Of a stretch of DNA of 64,000 bases, positions 1 through 8,660 are shown piece after piece (positions within the stretch are counted from its first letter, which is position 1; every line of letters begins with the position of its first letter). The translations under genes and the position numbers were made by a program. The notes under the pieces were generated by a model that saw only the letters and a list, made by a program, of their open reading frames with translations, was not told where the DNA came from and made no database searches. This DNA comes from Verrucomicrobiaceae bacterium. Its GTDB lineage: Bacteria > Verrucomicrobiota > Verrucomicrobiia > Verrucomicrobiales > Verrucomicrobiaceae. The stretch covers positions 1-64,000 of the forward strand of contig CANNQP010000012.1 in assembly GCA_947507875.1 (NCBI GenBank), read 5' to 3'.

Positions 1-708
1 ATGCTGCAGAACGGCTTTAAAAAAATAGTCCTTGCGATACCGCATGCGACTCGAAACTTTGACTTAACCCTTTGGGATGACGCTGCACGGGTTTCCCAAG
101 ATGCAGATCGTTGGACGGACTGGTTCACCGATCAACTCTTTGATTGGAAGCACTCGCACATTGCATCCGTCATTGGAAAAGTCTCACGATTCGACTGCGA
201 TTTGGAGAGGTTGGAGAATGATCCTTTGGAGGCGGTGGGTAGAGGACGATTTTACACTCAATCGCATTCTGGGGCGCGCCGAAGCCTTTCGCCGGAGTTC
301 ATCGAGTTCGGACTGGCTCAGTGGACTGGATACAGAAATCTGCTGGTGGATGAACTTCGACCGGGGGCATTGCTGATTGATGGTCACTCTTTTCCCAGTG
401 ATGTTCACCCCGTCGACATATGCATCGGATTCAATTCTGACTGGAGTTCTCCCTCAAAGCCCATGCTGGCCATGGTGATCGACCACTTTGAGCAGCATGG
501 ATTCAGTTTCGGCGTCAATCAACCATTCAGCAACTCCATCACTCCTGATGCCGGCTTTGACTACAAAAGCATGATGATCGAACTGAATAAGCGCATCTAC
601 ATGGACGAAACCACGTTACGACTCAGCATCGGAGCCTTAACCGTTAAGCGGTGTTTGAAGTCGCTGTATCGAAAATTGCTGGGGCTTACCGATTTTTCAT
701 CCTCATGA
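1..708 (+). CDS. N-formylglutamate amidohydrolase-like hydrolase
   Basis: The 235-residue product has the block order of the N-formylglutamate amidohydrolase (HutG/FGase) family. IPHA lies near residue 13, SRFDCDLERLENDP near 62-75, DGHSFPSD near 126, DICIGFN near 140, PFSNSITP near 175 and a conserved MIELNKRIYMDE helix near 192-203. The family hydrolyses N-formylglutamate or related N-acylated acids using a metal ion bound by His/Asp residues of these blocks. No histidine-utilisation gene is adjacent, so the true substrate is unclear. The ATG is the first base of the window, so the real start could lie further upstream. The C-terminal 30 residues are basic and less typical of the family. 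Confidence 0.8.
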   Translation: MLQNGFKKIVLAIPHATRNFDLTLWDDAARVSQDADRWTDWFTDQLFDWKHSHIASVIGKVSRFDCDLERLENDPLEAVGRGRFYTQSHSGARRSLSPEFIEFGLAQWTGYRNLLVDELRPGALLIDGHSFPSDVHPVDICIGFNSDWSSPSKPMLAMVIDHFEQHGFSFGVNQPFSNSITPDAGFDYKSMMIELNKRIYMDETTLRLSIGALTVKRCLKSLYRKLLGLTDFSSS

Positions 709-1029
709 GCGGGTCCGCATGCCCTTGTCTCGCAACCATCCGGCAAATGCAGTTAAACATTCAAAACATCAAACGGTTGAACGGATCGGTTTGATGCCGT
801 GGTGCTGGGACATTTGACCGAAGACTGCATTTGGCCATCCCCGAGTATGCGAATGACTGCCACACGCGTGAGGGCAAGAAACGCGGGAAGACGAAGGCGG
901 ACTTCTTCAAGGCGGAGCAGGCCGCATTGGAGCTGCTCTGGCTGGGCCTGTTTGATCACTTGATTGAAAACGGATCCATCCAAGATCGCCATGCAAAGCT
1001 TTCATATCCACGGGGAAAATCTCCGGCCA
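709..1029. other. intergenic stretch without a supported gene
   Basis: Short frames exist on both strands, but none has a recognisable motif, a good start or support from its neighbours. It separates the plus-strand amidohydrolase from the 3' end of the minus-strand cluster. I see no convincing hairpin terminator. Confidence 0.5.
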
Positions 1030-2217
1030 TCATCGCTGAATTTCGATTCCCGGGATGGATTCCAGCGCCGACACATTCTGAACGCGGTCGCAGTCGATTA
1101 GCATCAATCTGCGCAAAGCAGGCAGTTGAGCCAAGGGGGCAACGTCCATCAGGGCATGGCATTGAATCAGCGTCAAGTCTTGCAGATTTGGCAGGCAGGC
1201 AAGCGGTGATAGGTCCACCAATTCCGTCATGCCGCCCAGCGAGAGCCGGCGCAATTTTTTCAGTCCCCTCAGGGGATTCAGGTCCTGCGCCTCGCTTACC
1301 AGGTGCAGGGAGAGTTCTTCGAGTTGATTCAGTTCCGCGAGCGGTTCCAGTGAAGTCGCCGAGGCGCTTCCCCGGAGTTCTAATTCCTGGAGTTGGTGCA
1401 AGCCACGCAAAAAACCGAGTTCTGCCACCCCTCGGGGGACCTGCAGGACCAATCGACGCAAACTTCTCGGCAACGCCTTGAATGACGTGCCTGAACTGCA
1501 AAGGCTGGTGCTTGCCGTCTCGGACAAGTGCAATTCTTCCAGGAGCGTGAGTGATTCGAGGGAGCCGGATGTTAATTTTCCTCGGAACAGCCGCAGGTCG
1601 AGCTTACGCAGACTGCTTGGCAGCCCCGCAGGCAGTTGGAAAGATTCCCGGCAACTCAGCTGCAGTGACTGGAGCTGGTTCATTTGACGGATGACCTGCA
1701 CTGCCTCTTCGGAAAGTGCATTCTCGCATTGGATGAGCAACACGGTGATGCGCGTCGACGCCGGCAGGCCCGTGAGCGTATGTCGTGCACAAAACGAAAC
1801 GCCTAGCGACATGCCACCCGGAGGCAGCGGACCCGTCGGGAGGTCGTCACCCCCCAGCACCGCCATAACTTGATCGTTGATCGTGAAGGCATCCCAACCG
1901 CCATACTTTGACAGTTTCAGCTCCCAGAGCCGATCACCCTCCCGCAACGCCGCCGGCAAAGGCACATCCATTCCAAACACTCGAAGATACTTTGGCAAAT
2001 CGTCTGGACGCTGCACCAGCCAGCCGTCGTCGGCCTGTTCCAGATGATCGAGCTCTGGGAGAAAAAAATCAGCCGTGGTGTAAAGGTTGATGACTCGCCG
2101 TGTCATCGTAAGCGGAAAGTCGTCATCACGAAAGGCTTCCTGACGGGCGAAACGCAGCATTTCCTTGGAATCGAGCCGAACTCGAAGGGGTTGAGGCCAC
2201 GGGGCAGTGTTGTTCAT
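1030..2217 (-). CDS. leucine-rich repeat protein, copy A
   Basis: The 395-residue protein has two parts. Residues 1-150 form a domain shared with the LRR protein at 3808-5055 (TTADFFLP, GGWDAFTIND, GGDDLPTGPLPPG, LGVSF). The rest is about ten irregular leucine-rich repeats of the form LxxLxxLxLxxCxxLxDLSPL, which usually form a binding surface. There is no signal peptide, so it is probably cytoplasmic. The ATG at 2217 sits downstream of the 122-residue gene at 2332-2700, the same order as in the second copy. The module is therefore a duplicated gene pair. Function is unknown; the repeats suggest protein recognition. Confidence 0.85.
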   Translation of the reverse strand: MNNTAPWPQPLRVRLDSKEMLRFARQEAFRDDDFPLTMTRRVINLYTTADFFLPELDHLEQADDGWLVQRPDDLPKYLRVFGMDVPLPAALREGDRLWELKLSKYGGWDAFTINDQVMAVLGGDDLPTGPLPPGGMSLGVSFCARHTLTGLPASTRITVLLIQCENALSEEAVQVIRQMNQLQSLQLSCRESFQLPAGLPSSLRKLDLRLFRGKLTSGSLESLTLLEELHLSETASTSLCSSGTSFKALPRSLRRLVLQVPRGVAELGFLRGLHQLQELELRGSASATSLEPLAELNQLEELSLHLVSEAQDLNPLRGLKKLRRLSLGGMTELVDLSPLACLPNLQDLTLIQCHALMDVAPLAQLPALRRLMLIDCDRVQNVSALESIPGIEIQR

Positions 2218-2331
2218 GGAGTGGGAATGATGAAGTGGGCGAAAAGGCTGTGTGGAGCTTTTTGAAATTTCGGCCTTTCGTGATTGTTATGCTTCTTGCG
2301 TTTGCAGGGCTTTGCTCTGGGCTCAGTCGAT

Positions 2332-2700
2332 TCATCTTGCGAAGCTGGGGCAGCGCTTCTTGACGAAACGCAAATGCAAAGTCGGTGCATCACAGCTTTC
2401 CGAGTAGGCCGTGCCAATGACCATTGGCAGGCAGGAACGAAAGTCAGAGTCGGGCCGTTTTTCCAACAGGCTTTCCAGCGCTTCCATGGAAAAAGCTCCG
2501 CCTGCCAGCTTTTCGATGAACTTCATGGCTTCCTCCTGCCACTTCGGCAAAGCCTCCAAAAGAAGCTGAGCGAAGAAGCCCGGATGAAAGGCCAGAAAGA
2601 CGAGTGCCATCTGGCCGAAGTTCGCGCGAACACGGGATGAAATCACAGCCGCTTGGCACGTCTCGACTTCGTTGTCCTGAGGCAGGTAGCGGGATTTCAT
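2332..2700 (-). CDS. small protein A paired with an LRR protein
   Basis: The 122-residue product is clearly related to the protein at 5052-5567. Shared features are an FHxGFF motif near residue 38, an ALxxxxExxPxxxFRxCLxMVIGTAY block near 73-100, and a Cys that follows. I do not recognise the family. It lies just upstream of an LRR gene, as its paralogue does, so the two products probably act together. It is about 50 residues shorter than the paralogue and lacks its basic C-terminal tail. The start is an ATG without a clear Shine-Dalgarno sequence. Confidence 0.7.
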   Translation of the reverse strand: MKSRYLPQDNEVETCQAAVISSRVRANFGQMALVFLAFHPGFFAQLLLEALPKWQEEAMKFIEKLAGGAFSMEALESLLEKRPDSDFRSCLPMVIGTAYSESCDAPTLHLRFVKKRCPSFAR

Positions 2701-2735
2701 GATGTGGAAGATCTTTGGAAAGGGGAGGTTTCCCG

Positions 2736-2822
2736 GTTAGACTCGAATCGACAACCGCGCGCCCATCGGCTGCACACGAAGGATATTAACCTGAGGCTCT
2801 ACTCATTGAGCTACGTGAGCTT
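2736..2822 (-). other. degenerate tRNA-like sequence
   Basis: Read on the minus strand, a tRNA-type D-arm (GTAGCTCAATGAGTAGAGC) is followed about 45 bases later by a T-loop-like TTCGAGT, with a GGTTAATATCC anticodon-arm-like stretch between them. Only about three of five T-stem pairs form and the ends do not make an acceptor stem. It is therefore not a normal tRNA gene; a decayed tRNA or chance similarity are the options. Confidence 0.3.
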
Positions 2823-2937
2823 GAAGAAAAGGTTTATCTAGATCGGCCAACCGTTGTCGAAGGTGCCTTGGTGATCAAGCGCGGCACAAATCTCAAAGGC
2901 GGTAGGAGAGTTGTGTCGGCTACAGCAAAGGGATGTC

Positions 2938-3624
2938 TCATGAATGGGAATCCCCGGCTTTTTGCTCTTCCTCCTTGAGGATTTCCGCCAAGGTTTTGCG
3001 ATCGTCTTCCATGGCCTGCCAGTCCATGATGCCGCTGAACTTCATCCGCAGGGAGCGGGTTTTGCGTGACCCAGCCATCCAACCGCTCTGCATTCCCTTC
3101 GCGGAAAAATCCACGCTGCTGCTGAGATGCGGATCCATGTGCATGGCCCTGGCGCTGGCAACGGCGTCCTGGTTGGCACCGAGAAAAAGGAACTCCCAGC
3201 CATGGGTGTCACGATGGACGCGAATGATCTCGCTGATCTGCTTCGAGTTGTATTCCTGCGAGGCGTTCTCGTAGCCATCCGTAAAAATAGCCATGATGAC
3301 CTTGCCGGGTTTTTCCTCGTCGGGCAAGGCATTCAGCCGCTGCGCAGTTTCGTTGATCGTGCGGCCAATGGCATCAAAAAGGGCGGTGGTTCCGCGCGGG
3401 ACGTAGGTGGCGGCGGTGAGTTCTGGCACCTCCTTGAGGGGTCGTGCCAAAACCGGCACTTCGTAGCTTTCGTCAAACTGCACCAGAGTAAGGTTGGCAT
3501 CACCCGGAACATCGATCTGGGATTTGACGAAGGCATTGAAAGCAGTGACGGCGGCTTCCTTCAGGGGTGACATGGAGCGGGAACGGTCGAGGATAAAAGC
3601 GATTTCTGCGAGTTGGGTATTCAT
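2938..3624 (-). CDS. von Willebrand factor A domain protein
   Basis: This 228-residue protein is essentially one vWA domain. The MIDAS motif DRSRSMS is near residue 14, the second metal-loop region RGTTALFDAIG is near 97, and FTDGYENAS is near 134. A short acidic tail follows. vWA domains bind partners through a Mg-dependent site and often act with MoxR ATPases or other scaffold proteins. There is no signal peptide or membrane segment. The gene sits between the two copies of the small-protein/LRR module. The ATG at 3624 begins the domain almost directly, as in compact cytoplasmic members. Confidence 0.88.
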   Translation of the reverse strand: MNTQLAEIAFILDRSRSMSPLKEAAVTAFNAFVKSQIDVPGDANLTLVQFDESYEVPVLARPLKEVPELTAATYVPRGTTALFDAIGRTINETAQRLNALPDEEKPGKVIMAIFTDGYENASQEYNSKQISEIIRVHRDTHGWEFLFLGANQDAVASARAMHMDPHLSSSVDFSAKGMQSGWMAGSRKTRSLRMKFSGIMDWQAMEDDRKTLAEILKEEEQKAGDSHS

Positions 3625-3807
3625 CGGAGTTGCAGTTTAGCCAAGGGGAGGGAACAAGGGAGCTGGGGAGGGAATGATCTTGAGAGGTGGATTCCAAAAA
3701 CCGTCGTGGTGGCATCTGGGGCACGTTCTATTTTAGGGCAGTGCGGTTGATTATGAGGTGGGATGTATCTGTGGCGGGTTCATCACCTATCGGTGCGGCT
3801 TCTGATG

Positions 3808-5055
3808 TCACTTGAGGTAGTCCTCGATCGACGGTTTGTTCGACGCTTTGGAAAACTTGGGAGAGCCGGCATGAATGACGTGAAGGGAGCGATTGCCCTC
3901 AAACATCGTCAGATCCTGAACGGCCGCACAATCCACCACGCAAAGGGAGGTCAATCCTTCGTTCTGGGTGAGCGGTGACAGATCGCGCAGTTCCTCGCAG
4001 CGAACCAGGGAGAGGCTGCGCAAACCCTTGAGTTGGCGAAGTGGGCGCAGGTCCCTGAGATCACGAAATCCGTACAGATCAAGATGTCGCAGGTTCTGCA
4101 GGTTTTGCAGCGGGCTAAGATCATGCAGCAAGCTTGGGCCATGGAGAGTGAGGCTCTCCAATTTGGTCAGCTCTGCGATCCCCTTGAGAGACTTCACGCC
4201 GAGGCATCTCTTGATCTTCAGTTCACGCAATTGTCGCAGTTCACGGAGGAATTCCAGTTTGTTCACTTTAAACGGCAAGGTGAGGCTGACTCGACGCAAG
4301 CTCCGCGGACATTGCAACCCGACCAACTCCCCCGGACAGGCACTCTCGATGGCTGGCATGGACAACGCCAACTCTTCCAGATGCAGCAAGGATGCCAGCG
4401 GGTTGGGGGACAGCTTGCCTCGATAAAGGCTCAAATCCAAACGACACAAACGCTCTGGCAACAGGCGACTCAGATTCAAGGCCGAGGAGTGAGTGATTTG
4501 CAAATCCGTCAACTCGGTCATTCCACGGATGACCTCGGCGCTGCTCGCCGATGAGGTGGCCAAGCCATGAATGAAAAGCGACCTGACCCTTGAGGAGGCT
4601 GACAAATCAGCCAGCGATCGACGTGCACCAAATGAAACCCCTAAGGGCATGTCACCGGGCGGCAGGGGGCCGGGCGGAGCATCATCGCCTCCGAGAACGG
4701 CAAGTGCACGGTCATTGATCGAGAACACATCCCAGCCTCCATGCCTGAAGAGTTTCAGTTCCCAGCAGCTCTGACCGGACCAGTCGTCCAGGGAAAGGGG
4801 CACCTTCAAACCAAAGACCTCCAGATGTTGGGGCAGATCCTCGGGTCCTTTGAGCAGCCAGTCGTCGCCAACTTTCTCCAGATCCTTGAGAGCTGGCAGA
4901 AAAAAGTCGGCCGTCGTGTGGGCGCTCGGTACACTACTTGCCATCACGAAGGGAAAGTCGTTTGCGCAGAAACCCTCCTCGCGGGTAAAGCGAAGCATGG
5001 CCTCCGCGTTCATTCGCACCGTCAGTCGTGCAGGCCAAAAAGGGGCGGTTCTCAT
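3808..5055 (-). CDS. leucine-rich repeat protein, copy B
   Basis: The 415-residue paralogue of the LRR protein at 1030-2217 shares its N-terminal domain (TTADFFLP, GGWDVFSIND, GGDDAPPGPLPPGDM, LGVSF). Its LRR tract is similar (for example LxxLRHLDLYGFRDLRDL), and it has a short extra C-terminal tail. Its ATG overlaps the stop of the upstream small protein by four bases (ATGA), which indicates translational coupling. That supports the two products working as a pair. No transmembrane or secretion signal is visible. Function is unknown. Confidence 0.88.
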   Translation of the reverse strand: MRTAPFWPARLTVRMNAEAMLRFTREEGFCANDFPFVMASSVPSAHTTADFFLPALKDLEKVGDDWLLKGPEDLPQHLEVFGLKVPLSLDDWSGQSCWELKLFRHGGWDVFSINDRALAVLGGDDAPPGPLPPGDMPLGVSFGARRSLADLSASSRVRSLFIHGLATSSASSAEVIRGMTELTDLQITHSSALNLSRLLPERLCRLDLSLYRGKLSPNPLASLLHLEELALSMPAIESACPGELVGLQCPRSLRRVSLTLPFKVNKLEFLRELRQLRELKIKRCLGVKSLKGIAELTKLESLTLHGPSLLHDLSPLQNLQNLRHLDLYGFRDLRDLRPLRQLKGLRSLSLVRCEELRDLSPLTQNEGLTSLCVVDCAAVQDLTMFEGNRSLHVIHAGSPKFSKASNKPSIEDYLK

Positions 5056-5567
5056 GATGCTGAATCGAGAGAGGCGACCAGCAGTCGGTTCGTGGGCTTC
5101 CGGTCTTTGAGACGCTTGCGCTTGTGCCGTTTGCGGGTTTTGTCATCGGGCTTGGTAGCCTCTGAGCGGGAAGGCGGGGATCCTGCATCCGTGGCATTGG
5201 CTTTTTTCCCCATGACCCGATCCAGGAACGGCACGGAATGCGCCAGCAACTCATCACAGCGATCGGCATAGGCCGTGCCGATCACCATTTGCAGGCAGGC
5301 GCGAAAACCGTCTTCCGGCATTGATTCCACCATGGAGGAAAGGGCCTCGATGGACAAGGGCGCTGCTTCCGCCTGTGCGGCGGCATTGACCACGAGGGGG
5401 GGATCCTGTTTGAGTTCCTTGAAAACCAAGTGGGAGAAAAAGCCGAGGTGAAAGGTCAGGAGGCTAAGGGCCAGTTCACGAACTCTCAACCGTTGCCATA
5501 GCGGCAGCGGGGACAATGGAGGTGCGCCTTCGGTATCGTGAACCTCAGGGATGGAAGGGGATTGCAT
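5052..5567 (-). CDS. small protein B, coupled to LRR copy B
   Basis: From the ATG at 5567 the product is 171 residues. It shares FHLGFF, SIEALSSMVESMPEDGFRA and MVIGTAY blocks with small protein A, then adds a strongly basic C-terminal tail (TRKRHKRKRLKDRKP) that could bind nucleic acid. A longer reading frame up to 5732 exists but would overlap the lipoprotein gene, so the internal ATG is preferred. Its stop overlaps the start of LRR copy B. I do not recognise the family. Confidence 0.72.
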   Translation of the reverse strand: MQSPSIPEVHDTEGAPPLSPLPLWQRLRVRELALSLLTFHLGFFSHLVFKELKQDPPLVVNAAAQAEAAPLSIEALSSMVESMPEDGFRACLQMVIGTAYADRCDELLAHSVPFLDRVMGKKANATDAGSPPSRSEATKPDDKTRKRHKRKRLKDRKPTNRLLVASLDSAS

Positions 5568-5590
5568 AAGCTTGGAGGGCTGCGGGGGGC

Positions 5591-6019
5591 TCAGGGTTGC
5601 GGTTGCGGAAGGGTAGCGAGACGCTTCTGTGTCATTTCCATCGAGATGCGTGCAGCGGCCAGCACTGCCCCGGAGCCGCCTTCGTAGGGAGAGTATTCCT
5701 CGTCGATCGCCTTTTGACGCTGCAAGAGCCATTGTCGCTGTTCCTCCAGAGCATGGTTTCTGGTGTCGCCCTGCAAGCCCTCCAGATGGGTCTGAAAAGC
5801 GAGCCAGAGCTTGGCATTGTAAAGAGAATCCAGGTTGGTGGCCAGATAGTTCATGTCTTGCTGGGCCTGACTTTTCTCCAGCAACTCTTCCAGCAGATGG
5901 ATGGGTTCATCCAACTCGGGCGACCAGTTGGGCAGGGCCTTGCCCAGTGAAGGAGGCTGGGGGGAGCTGTTGCAGGCGGAGAGAAGACTGAGGGTGGCAA
6001 GGTAGAGGAGCTTTTTCAT
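5591..6019 (-). CDS. small putative lipoprotein
   Basis: The 142-residue product starts MKKLLYLATLSLLSACNSS, a lipoprotein signal peptide with a lipobox ending at Cys16. The mature part is helical and charged, with many Gln and Glu residues, and has no motif I recognise. A longer in-frame ORF runs back to 6328 but overlaps the ADP-ribosylglycohydrolase gene, so the ATG at 6019 with its signal peptide is the natural start. It lies between the ADP-ribosylglycohydrolase gene and small protein B on the same strand. It is probably membrane-anchored; its role is unknown. Confidence 0.7.
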   Translation of the reverse strand: MKKLLYLATLSLLSACNSSPQPPSLGKALPNWSPELDEPIHLLEELLEKSQAQQDMNYLATNLDSLYNAKLWLAFQTHLEGLQGDTRNHALEEQRQWLLQRQKAIDEEYSPYEGGSGAVLAAARISMEMTQKRLATLPQPQP

Positions 6020-6038
6020 GGATGGAGAAGGAGGAGCT

Positions 6039-6827
6039 TCAGGGTTGATGGGCGGGGCCGTAGGTGGCGCGGAATTCGTCCAGGATAGCGGCCAAGGGTT
6101 CGGGAATTCGAGGGGTGGCGAATTGCAGGAGGTGGTCCGGGATGCAGCCATACCAGGCTTCCGCGATGCCGCCGGCGATGCAGGCGAGTGTGTCGGCGTC
6201 GCCGCCAAGGCTGATGGCAAGCCGCAGGGCATGCTCGTAGCTGGTGCTGTCGAAGAAGGCTGCCAGCGCTTCCGGCACGGTTTCCTGGCAGGTGGCTTTG
6301 AAGTGATAGTTCGGACGGATCTGATCACAGGTGCGGCTCAGGTCGTAACCAAATCGAGTGCTGAGCTCTGACCGAATGTCCTCCTTCGAAGCCTTGTGGC
6401 GTGCCATAAAAACTGCCAGTGCCGTGGCTTGAGCGCCCTTGATGCCTTCGGGATGGCTGTGCGTGACATCTGCAGAGCGGGCAGCTTCTGCCAGCACCTC
6501 CTCCACGGTTTGGCACGCCCAGCCAACGGGGCTCACGCGCATGGCTGACCCGTTCCCACAGCTGTTGTAAGGTTCATGACTTCCGCCATAAAGCCAGCCC
6601 TTGAAGCCATTGCCATAGCCACCCATGGGTGAGCGATAGGTTCGTCCAAAACGTCGATAGGCTTCGGCGTAGTTGCCTCCACGAAGGAGCGTTTCCGCCG
6701 TGGCGCACGAAAGGATAGAGTCGTCTGTGATTTCGCTTTGGGCGGGGGTGAGTTCGAAATCAAGGTGTTTGATGCTGCGAAACTCATAGGTTGAACCGCA
6801 GAGGTCGCCGATGATGGAGCCAATCAT
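6039..6827 (-). CDS. ADP-ribosylglycohydrolase (DraG family)
   Basis: The 262-residue protein has the DraG/ARH fold signature. An IGSIIGDLCGSTYEF start is followed by TDDS at 34-37 (metal ligands), NGSAMRVSPVGW near 92, and a C-terminal GGDADTLACIAGGIAEAWYG block near 207, which holds the second set of metal-binding Asp residues. Such enzymes remove ADP-ribose from modified proteins or nucleic acids using two Mg or Mn ions. All key acidic residues are present, so it should be active. Its place downstream of the MoxR and vWA genes suggests it edits a modification within that cluster. No ADP-ribosyltransferase is recognisable nearby. Confidence 0.92.
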   Translation of the reverse strand: MIGSIIGDLCGSTYEFRSIKHLDFELTPAQSEITDDSILSCATAETLLRGGNYAEAYRRFGRTYRSPMGGYGNGFKGWLYGGSHEPYNSCGNGSAMRVSPVGWACQTVEEVLAEAARSADVTHSHPEGIKGAQATALAVFMARHKASKEDIRSELSTRFGYDLSRTCDQIRPNYHFKATCQETVPEALAAFFDSTSYEHALRLAISLGGDADTLACIAGGIAEAWYGCIPDHLLQFATPRIPEPLAAILDEFRATYGPAHQP

Positions 6828-6968
6828 AAGTAGGGTTGGGAACAGGTTGTGGGTGATTCGTTTTGACAGTGGGATTTTATGGAATCAAATAAGACTTGGG
6901 CGGCCTAAGCCTGAGCTGTCTGAAGGCCAAAGCTTCATACGGAAGCATCTATTGCGAGCACCTTCCGC

Positions 6969-8651
6969 TCAGGCAGCACGTGCCATGCGCGCAAAGACGC
7001 GCCCGGCAAGCTGGGGCAATTGGCTGGGGCTCAGGTTGACCCGCGCGGAGGGAACCAGCTTGCTAAGCGAGGTGGTTTCAGGACCAAGCCCAAGCGCGGT
7101 GACGCTGGTGGCGTGATGCCTGAGCAGGCCAAGCTGACGACGTGCATCCTCAAAGTTATCCGGCTCACCGTCGCTCAGCAGCCAAAAGTGCCGATGTCGG
7201 TAGGGTAGCTTTTCAAGAAGTCCGCCCGCGTCCGCCAAAGCTCCTGCCATGTTCGTTCCGCCGTTGGGATTGTTGCGAAGCTGGCAAAGGCAGGAAACTG
7301 CGGTTTCGCAGCCAGGATCTGCCCAGTCTTGCACAGGGTGGGTGTCAGAATTGAACATCAGGATGCTGAGGGGTAGGCCGAGGCGGAGACAAGATTCCCG
7401 CAGCATGACAAGGGCATCGAAGGTGGCATGAGCGCGCTCCCCTGCCATGGAACCGGAAGCATCCGCCAGGATCACAAACGCAGGATCGGGACGCGTCGGC
7501 TGGTTTATGCGCTGCCAGAGACGATCATGGAGTCTGGGATCCGCTTCGTATTGCATGGCTTGACGAATGTCCAGACGCAGACCGCTGCGATGATGACCGC
7601 GACAGCGCATCTTTACCTCGGTCGTCAAATGCCGCAGCAGCGCCTCCGTCATGTTCTCAATGGCAGTGTGGTTCCGCGCGAGGGACTCTTGGTAATCGTC
7701 ATGCCTGGAGTCTGACCCCAGGAACGTACCTTTTTTCCGTCCCCCACGGCTTGGCGAAGCCTGATCGCGCACACGTCCGGACACTCGCTGGGTCCGGCCA
7801 TGTTGCGGTAGGGCTTCGCTGCAGAGCCTTTTCTGGAGCATATCGCGGACTTGTCTCATCTGCTCTGCCAGTTGCCCCAGCGGAGAGCCTGTCTCAGCCA
7901 GAAGACGCCTGAACACGGGCAAAATGTTGCGCCAGACGATCTCCCACATTTCATGCTGCGCCATGCGAACCTCAAGCTCCATCGGGGCAGGTGGATCGCC
8001 ATGATCCAACCCCTGGTAGCAGTGTCTGACCGGGTGGCCGGCATAGTTCAGGCGTGTTGTCTCAGGGGTTGGACATTCCACAGGAGGTGCGGCCTCAATC
8101 GCCAACTGAAGATGAGGCCAGGCCTCATCCAATGCCGCGAGCGAAGATTGAGGCGTGTTCTGCGGGACTCGGCCATGCCACCAACGACAAAGAATGGCGA
8201 TGAGGAAGGCGCTTCCTGGATCCGCCTCGAGCTTTTCCCGCGTTGAAGCCAGCAATTTGCCAAAGAGGATGTCATTGTAACATTGGATCCACGGCTTACT
8301 GCCTGGAAGGCGCCTTTGCAGCCAGCGCTCGAGCCGGCAGTCTTCGATGGCGTTGAGAAGAAGATGCACCGCGGGATCTTCAAGCAGTGCCTCAGGAACG
8401 ATGTTCCAGAGGCGGGTCAAGAAGGCGTGAGCTGCCTCGTGCAATGAAAGGCCTCGACAATAATCACGAGGGCGCAGCCGGAGATCCGCCAGATTGGCGG
8501 TGATGACTTTTTCTTTCCAGTTGAAACTCCAGGGGATGTTGAGCTGGGCTCCCACTTGCAATTGAAGATCAGGCTGCTGGGCAACGAGGGAAATCAGCCT
8601 CCTGAGTTCTTTGGCGAAAGCGGGAAGGTTGGCGGGATCATCAGTTTCCAT
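6969..8651 (-). CDS. vWA protein with N-terminal HExxH metallopeptidase-like domain
   Basis: The 560-residue protein has an HEAAH zinc-site motif at 71-75, followed by a conserved NAIEDCRLERWL helix that may give the third ligand. A charged linker (about residues 290-320) follows. The C-terminal vWA domain has a MIDAS motif ADASGSM near 400 and later LLSDGEPDN. This is the CobT-like partner typical of MoxR/CobS AAA+ ATPases, and the ATPase gene is directly upstream with a 9-bp gap. The pair probably remodels or inserts metal into a target. The HExxH motif may allow proteolysis, but whether it cuts peptide bonds cannot be read from sequence. Confidence 0.85.
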   Translation of the reverse strand: METDDPANLPAFAKELRRLISLVAQQPDLQLQVGAQLNIPWSFNWKEKVITANLADLRLRPRDYCRGLSLHEAAHAFLTRLWNIVPEALLEDPAVHLLLNAIEDCRLERWLQRRLPGSKPWIQCYNDILFGKLLASTREKLEADPGSAFLIAILCRWWHGRVPQNTPQSSLAALDEAWPHLQLAIEAAPPVECPTPETTRLNYAGHPVRHCYQGLDHGDPPAPMELEVRMAQHEMWEIVWRNILPVFRRLLAETGSPLGQLAEQMRQVRDMLQKRLCSEALPQHGRTQRVSGRVRDQASPSRGGRKKGTFLGSDSRHDDYQESLARNHTAIENMTEALLRHLTTEVKMRCRGHHRSGLRLDIRQAMQYEADPRLHDRLWQRINQPTRPDPAFVILADASGSMAGERAHATFDALVMLRESCLRLGLPLSILMFNSDTHPVQDWADPGCETAVSCLCQLRNNPNGGTNMAGALADAGGLLEKLPYRHRHFWLLSDGEPDNFEDARRQLGLLRHHATSVTALGLGPETTSLSKLVPSARVNLSPSQLPQLAGRVFARMARAA

Positions 8652-8660
8652 AAGGCAAGT

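Noticed and set aside
831..1481. 216-residue plus-strand open frame
   Set aside because: Most of it is the reverse of the LRR gene at 1030-2217. It starts with TTG and has Pro/Arg-rich shadow composition.
2736..2822. Functional tRNA gene
   Set aside because: Acceptor and T-stem pairing is too poor; kept only as a tRNA-like sequence.
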